Below are positions 39,101-51,100 of a stretch of DNA of 64,000 nucleotides, one piece after another. The translations under genes were made by a program, and so were the position numbers. The notes beneath the pieces were generated by a model that did no database searches, had not been told where the DNA came from, and saw only the letters and a program-made list of their open reading frames with translations. The first letter of the stretch is position 1. Each line of letters opens with the position of its first letter. Source of the DNA: Siderastrea radians (Eukaryota > Cnidaria > Anthozoa > Scleractinia > Rhizangiidae); the NCBI GenBank assembly GCA_964017195.1, contig OZ024897.1:32955536-33019535 (forward strand), in the 5' to 3' direction.

Positions 39101-42100
39101 ATTTTTTTTATATCGTTTCGCACTCGGTGCGTTACAAAACTTTTTAGCGGATGGCTTCTTGTATGCTCGATTTTCAGGCCGGTAATTTTACATGCATCCT
39201 TGAAGTCTTTTGAAGACATTTCTTTTAAAAGCTTGTTGCTCCAAGGAAAAGACCTGAAGAATGTTCGACGGCGGTTACATAAGAAATTGGAGAGGTTAGA
39301 GCAAAGAAATGTTTGTTCGAGAACAGACTGTATTGTCAGTGTCGTTTTTATTTCCAAGGACAACGATCAATTTTAAGAATTGCTTCCACTTCAACCGTTG
39401 CTAAATTACATATTTGTCTGTGGATTGACTTCGTAAGAATTTTTTAACTGAGCGAATCCACATTACAAAAGCTTTCTTGAAATGTTTGAAAAACTTGCAG
39501 AAATTTGGTACAAAACAGTGTCAGGTTAAACGGAATTGTACTCGAGACATTTTGCTTTCCCAGGACAGCAAGTGCTATTCTGAATATTTTTTTCCAACGT
39601 GAAGGTTTGTTTTCCCTTTTTCGCTGTTTGTATTTTCATGGAATTTCGTCTTAAAATTAAAATATTAAAGCGATTACCCTGCGAGCAGTGGTTCCCGGTG
39701 AACGAGAGGACGTACTGATATTGCAGTTGCATTTATTACAGTTAATCTTGGCGAGAAAATGTTGTGCGTATAAACTTTCAAGATTTTGTCTTTGTAGGTC
39801 TTGTTTATTAAACTTATGTCTTATTTCGCAAAATTGAAAATAATTTCTAAGAAATAGTAATCGAAACTATTCTAGACTGAGTTAGTGTTGTTTCTCAAGC
39901 CAATTTGCTGTCCTTTGGTACTGCAAATTGGGTTGTTTGAACGCAATCGTTCGGCCGTCTTAGTGCCAATAACATTACTTGCTTTTTCAGTTGACGGAAT
40001 ATTTCAATCATCTTTACATGTTTTGCGTTAACTTGTAGTAGTGAATGGTGTTTCTCTTCCATTTTAATGAATAAGATTTAACTTAGAACTGTCAATTCAC
40101 TCAAAGCGAAATATTTAAGCTTAATGCTTTGTTTTGTTTTTATTAAATCTCAGAGCGAGTCGCTCAAAGCATTTCAATGGGTTCCTCGTTTTGTTTTGCA
40201 CTATGCTAGATATAAAATTTTTATTGCTTCGATCGACATTTGGTTCTGTTATTTAAAAACTGTTCCAGTTGTTCTATATCTCCTATCTCAGATACTCCCT
40301 CCTCCCCTTCGATTCTTTTTCTCATGAGGGAAATAATATTGGCACATTGTTAAGACACGTTTTCCTGCTATACACTCGGTATTCAGAATTTGGAAAAAAA
40401 GTTTTCCATTGAAATGTTCCGGCGTTAACAACACTCTTCGCAATTCCTCGCTTATCGAAAAAAAAGCTCCACGCTGAATTTCTTTGAATTTGTATAGCAA
40501 TCGAGCACATAGCAGTAGTTATAGAGTTGGCGGTTCGAGACCAGTTTTGAAGCAAAACTGATCTTGAACAACGCCAACTCTATAACTACTATAATGGCTA
40601 CCATTATATGAGATTCATTTTCCACTATATATCTTTTATCACCAACTTTTGGTGAGGATACGTGCGGCCAGAGCCTTAACTCGTAGAGATAAGAGCGATG
40701 GTCGCTTTTTTATGTGATGGTTTACTATATACAAGATCCATTTTTGGGAAATCTATATGTTTCCAGATCTGGCTCCATCGCGGCAATAGACCCCCCGGCA
40801 TGCTAAGTATTTGGATGGCTTGCGAAGCAAGACGTTCAAAGACGACGCACGGGGATGGGGGGGTCGTTATTGCAGTGGAACCTTGGTGGGAAGAGCTATT
40901 ATATTTCGAAGAAATATAATAGCGATGGGTTCCACTATCTGCTGATGTTCCCAGATCTTTTCTTTCTGCCTGTGGCGTCATGATTTGATACCTTTTGGCT
41001 GGTTTCTTTCATTTTTTGCGATGCTGGTTTCATATGCTAGATCCATATTTTTAGCATTGGGGAACAAAAGCGGAGCTTTTGTGAGGCAGTGAATTGATCG
41101 CAAAGCGATCAAGAGGGGAAGTTTCTTTTTGCGATGCTTATGCTGGATCCATTTGTTTTGCATTGGGGAACAAAAGCGGAGCTTTTGTGAGGCAGTGAAT
41201 TGATCGCAAAGCGATCAAGAGGGGAAGTTTCTTTTTGCGATGCTGGTTCCATTTTATGGATAACTATATGTATTTTATTACATGGATACTATATGTTTTA
41301 TCTCATGATGTATCCAACGCATTATTCCTTCACGTGACCACATACTACAGGAAGTCTAAAATTCTCGGAAAACAGGAAGTCATACCGAGAAACAAGTCTG
41401 GACATGTCTGGTGAAAACAGGAAGTTTATGATGAAATGGGACTTTCCCGATGAGTCATCAGATTGTCATGTAATATCAGATGAACTTGTATTTGAAGTAA
41501 AGTTTGTCAGTAAAATTTGTCAGTAAAGTTTGTCAGTAAAGTTTGTCAGTAAAGTTTGTCAGTAAAGTTTGTCAGTAAAGTTTGTAGTGAACAGAAAAGC
41601 AGACTGTGTTTGCGGAACTTGTATGGAGACCGACACAGCTGTGGCGTGACGTCATTACTAATAGCTATTGTGTCAATGACATGAGACTATCGTATGATCT
41701 CGGTCAACCACAAAACGCCACAGCTGTGGCGTGACGTCACATCTTCAGATTGCATAATGTCCGTAAGAGAAACTGTTGATTCCATCGTTTGCTATATATC
41801 GTTTATCGTCGAAACAGCTGAGTGACACTTTGTTTATTTCATAACTTCCAAGTTGATGTTTGCTGCTTCGAATAGTTTTCATGGTATGATGTATTTGTTT
41901 GTTATTAATTAATACATTTTTATAATCTTCATGTTTGATATTGTTCTTTATTATGTTCTTCTTGATTCCCTTGGCTGTTTTCCCTACTTTCTGGTTGTCT
42001 TTTATGTAACTGTACATTTTTGATCGCAAACCGACGAATTCTGTGATTGGTATTCCAGCTGCTTCATCCTTGAATTTACCGATTACCTTCTTGTTTGTCT

Positions 42101-45100
42101 TATCGAAATACGGAGAGTTTTCTGGATAGTCGCTGTTGTCAAATCGATCTTTGTCATTCCAAAAGTCTTGGTACACATCTTCAGCTTCAATCTCATATGT
42201 TAATGAGTCTGTGTCTGTGAATAATAATTTGGCTTTGTCACCATACTTTTCTTTTATGTAGTTATAATGAAAATCATACATCAATGTTTTGCTTAGATCA
42301 AGAATACACATACCCACATAAGCCGGCCGATTAAGAGTTAGTACTTCTTTGATCTTGTGAACTGCTACCAGATTTTCATTGAATATTTTACTGCAAACAA
42401 AAGTAGGTTTAGAAGACATTTTTAATAGTTTTTTACCATCTGTGATAAGACGTACATCAACACGTTTTCTAATGTTTTCCATTGTTTTACCAAATACACT
42501 GTTATTCATAAGTTTGAAGAAATCTTTTTCGAATGCATTTTTTGCTTGCGATCGTTTTTGTGTGTTGAAATCAATATATTGCTTCAACCATGGTGACTGA
42601 TCAAATTCTAATACTCTATGGATCTTTTTCAATTTTAATCCAAGATCAATATACATCTGCAAGTTTCTGTAATGCAGAACATATTTTTCTTTATTTGATA
42701 ATGTTGGGATTAGTCTATGTACTAGTCCTGTTGATATATTATACTTTGTAGCTATCTTTTTACAATAATCAGACAGCATATTTTTATTTACACAAACCCT
42801 CTCAGCAGCCAATGGGTAGTCGTTATGCAAATAATGCAACTCTTTAGGATATTCTAGATCAACTTCTAGTATTAACCCTTTTTCACTATTTTCATTATAT
42901 CTGGCTACATTTAGTTTGCTAATTTGCTTTTCTGTCATCCATCTGAAATTACCTGTTGGAAGATACTGTGACATAGCCCAACCATATAAATTATTAGCAT
43001 CCAAGTACATTATATACTTTGAGGGCGCCTTCTCATCGTATTCTTTCATGTACTTATTGTTTGCTTTACCATATCTGTTGGCTATATAACTAATTCCTCC
43101 ACGCATACCTTTTTCAATGAATTGAAACATGTTGATGTCAGTCATTAGTTCTAATTTAATATTAGTCATCTTTAACATAGCATCCCAAGACAAACCAGGT
43201 GATGTAAAATAGTGACATGGGTCTAATTTATAATACTGAATACATGTTCTACGGAAATTTTCAAACACATCAGCTAATAAAAGGATATCAGACTTGAGAT
43301 ATAAATTATGGTATTCACCCATTGTCTGCAATTTAAATGTATTCCAAACATTTTGAGCATGGGTATAATCTTCATTTGAAATATGCTCATCAATCAATAT
43401 GCTGTAAAATTCTTCTTTAGTTGGTAATTTTGTTTTGTTGAATTTATCAAAACTATCCATGTAATCATAAGGATAAACTCCCTTACGGGTCATAAGACTT
43501 AATTTTTCTTTTTTGAACCGTTCGCTAGTATACTTTAGAGCTTCTGCTGGTAAGTTGCTAACTAATTTATCCAAACTTGAGCTCATGAATTGGAAACTGT
43601 CAATAAAGGTAAGATGATTGCCAAGCATAAAAGCCATATACTTTTCCATGTTATTTGGAATAGCATTGATATTCATTTGTTTATCCTCTCCTTTATTATT
43701 TTTGTATGTGTGCTTTTTGACTATTTGACCTAATTTTTGCATTATGAAATGGCTGTCATAACCCCTCAAATTATGGAATATAACAGGAATTTTTATTTCT
43801 TCAGGCTTCATTTTTAGTTTCAAATTACAGTCTTGGTGTGCTGATCCTCTGAATACACCTGTAATATGACAATGATCTCTTACACGGATGTCTTCTTCAT
43901 TATATTTCTTATCACAGATGTGGCATCTCGTTGATTTTTTGAATTCCTGCTCATCCTCATTACTCATTTTCAATGGTTTATTAAAATGTTTTTTCATTAC
44001 TTTTTTACACCATTTTACTTCTTCTAAAATATTTTCCATGAATTTGTAAACAGCATTTTCACCTCTATATAGTTGTATTGGTTTGGTATATTTGTCGTCA
44101 TAACAGCAGACAACCTTATATCCATATCCACAGTCGGTATGTTTTTGGTAAGCCTCAGCATATGATTTCTTACCTTCTTGTTGACATCCATGAATTTTCT
44201 CTGTGATAGCCTCGAAATCAGCATAAATAACAAATGGTACAGGTTGCTGTTTATGAAAGTTGTTGAATTTTAATATATTGTTATCTTTAGTTGGCATTTT
44301 AATTGCTTGAGTGCCATTAACTTGTATGCAAATATCTTTATGATTGATCAATACCCTGTCAGAACTAAAACATTGCAGACAGTGCATACAAAAGTGTTTT
44401 CTATGTTCATGTTTTGTTTGGTTATACATGAATTTGTTGAAATCTTTTGTAAGAACATAATGATTGTTCTCATTTTCAGTTATTAAAAGTAGTTCCATAT
44501 GATCTTCATTCTTTTCTTTTGAAATATAGATGGGGTAAGGTTGTTTGTTTTCATAGCCGAATACATTTATATTGATGCTGTTTTGCTTCTCAATTTTGTT
44601 GTAATGTTTGACACAAACTGGGAATTCAATACCGGAGTAATTTAATTTTTCAATGTATTGTTTGTCAACCTTTTTTATTCTTTGAGGATATTTTTCTTGT
44701 GGATTTATATGTCTAATATGACACCATCGGAAGCATTCATTATCCTTATTTTTCATGTTAATTAGTCCCTTAGCACTATTTCGTAGTTCAGAAGGCAATT
44801 GGATATATGACAACCCTTTCATTGGTTCGTATTTGGAAATGTTCAGGTAATGGTCATTAATTTCTTTTACAGTCCATCCTGATCCTTCTGATATCCATTG
44901 AGCTATTTTGTTTATGATGTTTTCTGAAGAAATTTTTAATGATTCACTGATTCCCACTTGGTTGATTATTGTTTGACTTGCGCTATTGAAATATGCTGAC
45001 TTTTCAATTATTACATCAGATGATATTTTTTCGAAAGTGACTTTCAATGTTTCAACGTATTTCAAGCCTTTCATTTCATTCAATAAAATAGATAATTGAC

Positions 45101-48100
45101 GTTCTACACCTTTTCGTGTATTTTGCATTTGAATAAGAGGATCTTTATCATTTCTTAGATCGATTTCATAAGATTTTACAAAACCGTTTAAAGCTTTGTC
45201 GATTTGTTTAATTACGGTTCTAGGTGTAGGAACCGGTTTTCTTTTAACAGTTCTTTGTTTTTGGATTGGTTTGTAATTATCCCTGAACTGCATTGGTGGA
45301 AGAATAATGTTTTCTTCGTACCGTTTGACCATCTCTTTGACACTCTTACGAGGCGCAGGTACTGGTCTTTTTTGTAAAATGGGCGTGTTATTATCTTGCT
45401 TCATAAGCAATTTGATGAGTTGCGATTTGCTGAGTTTCTTCAAACTAGCTTTATTCATATTACTATTATAATTAGATAAAAATTTAAGTGACTTCATTAT
45501 AGGTACTTATCTATAGTGAAATAATATTTAAGTAGTTTTAATCTGCGTTTAAATGTTTATAACTTATAGGAGTCAACAAACCCCATCATATCAAGTTGAT
45601 AGCATTTTAATTTGTCTATACGATCAGAACATTTATGGCATATCAGACTTTTTTCATAGTTGGAATACTCACCGGTTATTAGTATATGTGTCGCCATTGA
45701 ATGACAGTATTTACAACTAATTGATTTATATCTATTATCTATTTCATAATTTCTTGATGCTGTTTTTTGTTCTAATCTTATGATCTTTAACATGGTCTTG
45801 TTTGATTTCATATATTATTACTATATATTTTTTATTTTTAAGTAGTTATACATGCGTTTGAATCAATTTAAATGATCCGAGTATGAATCCTTTGAACTAT
45901 ATTATTTTTCAGCATTCTTTTGGTGTTTTATTGTTTTTAAATGACACCATTTACCTGCTAGAGTATAATTTATTCCATTTTTACAGACATCACAATACCA
46001 TTCTTTATTTAGCATGTATGTTGTTTTGCGGTTTATTCTTTCACTATCGGTGAATATTCTTGGTCTTCCACGACCTCTTTTGACATTATTTGCTTCCATT
46101 TATTTATACTATATGTTTTATTTTTAAATATCTTCATTCATGTAATTTTCATTAAATTGTCTTTTAAGATGTGTATAAACTTCCACACTCCTTTCCAAGT
46201 ATTTCGAAAGAGGCCTAAAATCACATTCACCCATCAATAGTCGATAATTATATGTTATATGATTTTCAAAAGCCGCCGCACATCTAATACGTTCTTCATT
46301 TTTTTTATGAACTTCGGTCTGAAGATGGTTGTCCTTTCTCTTCGAACTATATTTTTTCTCACAAATATCACAGAACCATTGTTGTTTTTCTGTATCCATC
46401 TATATATATATATGTTTACATAAAATTTTGTATTTTTATATATCCGTCAAGTTCTTAAACGGAACCCAACTGTTGAATTCATCACTATACCCCTTCCACT
46501 TCACCAAAGCTTGCTTCTTCTTATAATCCCTCCGAATCACTTTATCAATTCTGAATACCTGTTGTTCAGCTTTCAGTAATTCAGGTTCATAGAAACTCCC
46601 TTTAATGTCTTCATCTCTGAGATCCTTTAGTTTGTATGTGATTGGATTCGTATGTTGGATTTTATCAATGGTAAACATTTCTTCACTAAAATTTTCAGTA
46701 TAGCCTTTATCAAAGACTTTTCTCTTGTATTTGCTTATCCTTACTTTATCACCTATTTTGAATTTCGGTTTTTGTTTTAATGTTTCCATATCACCGTATA
46801 GATTAAAGTAAACAACTCCTTCATTCTTCTTTTTACTGGCTTCTATGGGTGTCATTTTGATAGAGCTATGTTTAGTGTTGTTATACTGTCTCACTAATTT
46901 AGGTAACATGTCTAAATACTGTGTATTACCTTGAACAGTAAACTGTTTCCACATTTTGGTTTTGATTGTACGGTTCCATCTTTCACAAACTGACGACTTT
47001 TCCTCATTCTCAGTTGAGTACAAGGTTATTTTATTCTTATCAAGTAGTTCCTTAACATGTTTGTTGTAATACTCTTTGCCTTTGTCTGTCCATAAATATT
47101 CCGGTTTACGCCCCTCTTTGAATATTGTTTTAAAAGCATTCATAACGGTTTCACCCTTTTTATCTTTTAATGGGACGATCCAACCGTATTTAGAGAATAC
47201 ATCTAAAACCATAAGAAGATATCTGTAGCCAGCGTTCCATCGACTGAATTTTTGCATCTCAACGATATCTGAGCACCATGTCTCGTCAATATGGTTTACA
47301 ATTACCCGCCGCCGGGTGAAGTTACGCTTTATCGGTTTATGTAATTCATCAGCTAATTCTTTTTGCCAGCTCATTTCTTCACTCGACGGCCTTTTCCGTT
47401 TTTTGTCTTCCTTTGTTTTACACCAAGACCCAGTTTCTGCTTCGTGTTGATTAGAAATCGTGCTGTTTGTCCCCATTTTGGCATCTGTCCATAAGGAATT
47501 TCATCTAATGACTTGACCATTACTTTGTCACATTCACCTTTGTCCTTACCCATGTCATAACAAATATCATGATGAGCTGCTATTTCATCGACCTTGTTGA
47601 GAGGTTTTACATTCCATTTGGTTACCTTGCCAGTATTTTTATCGTACTGCAGCTGCTCTTCCAGCGGATTATACGGACCTAAATATTTATACTTACCTGG
47701 AGTGAATCCAGCTTTTGGTCTTGGTAATTTACCAATTAGTTTATGTATATCTAAACTACCACCATCCAAATCCTTTCTGTCGGTTTTATACTTTTTGTTT
47801 GGCCTAATTTTGGTTGATAATTGATCAAGAGCTTGACTTCCGACATTTTGAATCATTGGATTCAACTTATCCAGAGCATAATCGATAGCCTTTTTCTGCA
47901 GTTTTGGGTTTCTCAAGGCTTCTGATCCATAATATCGTCCCATTTCAACTGCCTTTTTTCCAAGCCAAGGAATACCATGATGAACAAACATATCTAAACC
48001 TGTTTCAGCTGCACTATCAAGAAAGCCCCCTCCAAGAGAGGGCTGTACTAGTTTCCCTGTTTGATGAATTTCGTCTTAGTTATTTTACATTCAGCACAAA

Positions 48101-51100
48101 CGCATTTAAGCATAAGCCTCCCATTTTTAGCCTTTTCATATCGTTCACTCCCGGGTACACATTCTGTGACCTTTTTTTGTTTCACGCAATATGATCTCAT
48201 ATATAATATGATTAGATAAGATTACGGTTCAATATATACGTTTTCATATTTACCTCTTTTTGGATTTTTCACCAAACGCATGACAGTACCCTTCTTTGGT
48301 TTAGTCCAGAATTTCTTGCTTGTTATACCAGTTTCTTTATTAAAAGCATTTTTCAAGATATCACCAGACCAATATCGGTCAAATACATGGTTGGTTGATG
48401 GAATTACTTTGCGAGTTATTTGTTCGGCTATTTTGGCTGCCTCAAAAGCTTTACCTAATGGATTTTCACCTCCCTTTTGGCTTGTGATATTTTTGAAATA
48501 CTGTTCTAAGAATTTCTCATTATTAGTCGTATCGTATATGTCGAAAACTTCCAACAGATCAAAATATGATTTGCCCTTATTCATCTCATTTAAAAAGTAT
48601 AAACAAAAGTAACCACATGTTGTCGTCATTAAATTTTGTATTTGGTTATTTTGATGAAGAAGTGTTAAATTATTTTTTCTTGCGTGATTGACAATTTCTT
48701 GGAAGGGAGGTAAACCAAAGCTATCAAAGTAATTGACCACGTTATCTTTCACATATGTGGATACCCAATGGCTACCGCTCATATATGATGGTTCAAGATT
48801 GTAAATGAATAGAGCCTGTCTATGATTGTGCAGCACTGATTCATCTCTTGACAATACATCATTAATTGGGATATTCAGATATTTACACCATTTTATTAAA
48901 TCATAATTACTTAATGGGACATTCTTATGGAATTCGGGTTTTACAACAGAATGTTTAACAGTGGGACGTTTTTGAAGGGTGAGTTCTTGCCTAATAGTAG
49001 ACCTTCGCCCTTTTTCTGAGCTTTTCTTTTTTTTTTAATTCCCATACCGATTGTATCGTTCGGCCAATTTCCATAAAAAGGTGGAGTTCTATACATCGGA
49101 ACTATCAAACCACCATCTTGATTGTTAGCAGTACTTGGTATAGATCTGGGTGGTCTTTGTTTAGGCTGTCCCATCTGAGGGGCACCTTTACCAGATATCT
49201 TCTTTATTGCCTCAAGAGCAAGAGGAGCAGCTATACTAGCCAAAAGAGTACCTAAAAACCCACCTGTTTGTACTTTTGTTGGTTTTATATGAACACCAGA
49301 ACCGGTTTGTAGAGCATTTAATATATCTTGTTTTTGTTTTGTGGTCAAAAGATGTTTATATGCTATCAACTGGTTGATTTTATTTTGTGGTATGAGAAAC
49401 CCACCAGTTTGAATTCCTTTTCCAGATATCTTTTTGATGATCTGAGATGCTCCTTCACTAGCTGCTCCAGCTAAAGCCGACAATCCAAGAGTCTTAGCAA
49501 TAGTGGGAGCAAAAGTTCGTCCCAGATTCAAAACTGTAGACAGAAGAGATCCACCTAATTGCTTTCGAATGTTTGTTTTTGCTAGTTTGATGTCCATTCC
49601 CTTTTTCAATTTTCTATTTTTATCCAATCGCTTAACTATATTCTGAGGTACGTATAGAGTGTCATTCCCAGATAATGAATCCTTTGTCAGTCTCAAAACG
49701 ATAGTTTCTCTTTTATGATACGCGCTACTAAGATTCTTTTTCTGGTTTGGTGAGAAACTAACTTTAATTTCGTATAGTTGTGTCATATATTATATGTTAG
49801 ATAAATTCTATTTTAAAAAACATATTAATCTAAATTTTCATCGATGTAAAACTTATTTATTTAAACTATCATCAATTCGTTTCCAACTGTCTTAACAACA
49901 ACCTCACTCTCGTAAAATACAATGCTATGAGCTCGGACGTTTGCTGCTGGGGCTACATTGAGACGATAATGGAGAATCAACTGTTTAGGATCTCTTGTCA
50001 CTACCTCTTTCTGATATGACAAATCGAAATAGATAAGACCATATAAACTGGTGTAATTTGCTATATTCAATTGTGTCCCACTGTTATAATCGTTTTTACG
50101 AAATGCATAACTCATAAGATCATTGAATATCCTAATTTTTGAATCTGCATCATATTCGAGCTCTGGGTAAAAAACGTTATTCCCATATTCAAGCCTACAG
50201 CTTGATAAAGAGCTGTTAGCATTAGCTGCATTGAGTTTGAAAGTGTCAAACAAATATGGACTCCTCTCTTCTTCATTATTATTTGGTGCATCTGTCCGTT
50301 GGAGATAAACAAAAACATGTTTAACGTGGTCGATAGCTGGACTGATTTGAAACATATTCTGAATAGCTCTGGTATTTGCTGACTGATTGTAGAGATCTCG
50401 CATATATGTCCAGGTTGTTGGCTTGAGAAACTCTGAAACGAAATTACTATACATAATGTCTTTTGGGATCAATCTTGGTAGCCAAAGATACAATCTTTTT
50501 ACTACAACCCTTCCATCGTCAGCCGCTCCTGCTTTGTGAATTAATTCACTGTCTTCGTTAAGTGTAAGTTCAATTGTGAGCTGCATCGGAGGCAACATTT
50601 TTCTTTCTAATTCTTGAAAAAAACTGTATCGGTTCAACGGTATCAAATCGTTAATCGATCTAGCTCCACCATTACCATCATCCTGAGCAGCTTGGGTTAA
50701 AATGCGGCGGGATTCGAAACCTGAATTTGTATTTGCTGTTGTATTATCAGTATCAAGATACCAAAACGAATTCTTTCCAACGGATCTACTATAATCATCA
50801 CTGTATTCAAGAAGATTTTTGACATTCGTTATTCGATGTAGATTATCACTCTCATACACGATTTTGCCTGAAGATTTGATAACCATATGTCTGATTAGAC
50901 TGTGAGATCCGTTTATCATTGTGATGCGATCTGCTGCAGCATATCCAGTACCATCTGCCCTTTTTTGAAGCTCTTTAGTTACTTCGAAATACCCATTGAA
51001 GAAATCAAACATAGTCGACCGATCGTTGATAGTGAATCTGTAACCTGTCTTTTTCTGGCTTTGATTGTTAGCAGGTTGCTCAATGACATTATCCAAATGG

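Larger units (their letters stand above)
40514..41624 (+). repeat. Polinton left terminal inverted repeat
   Basis: It matches the complement of 57250-58362. The outer ~770 bp differ by only about one C in a C run; the inner part is more diverged. It contains a 77-nt terminal hairpin, two copies of an approximately 110-bp module with the stem-loops ACAAAAGCggAGCTTTTGT and TTGATCGCaaaGCGATCAA, a hairpin around 40896-40922 and a 13-bp tandem array at 41500-41585. Confidence 0.95.

Noticed and set aside
39082..39363. 93-codon minus-strand frame as a gene
   Set aside because: No recognisable motif, and it lies inside a repeat element without splice or promoter support.
46436..47476. Longer integrase start at 47476
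   Set aside because: The extra 34 residues only overlay the basic end of PLA2 in another frame. The ATG at 47374 starts at the conserved region.
48222..48854. Protease starting at 48854
   Set aside because: That codon is TTG, and conserved-looking protease sequence continues upstream, so it is not a credible start.
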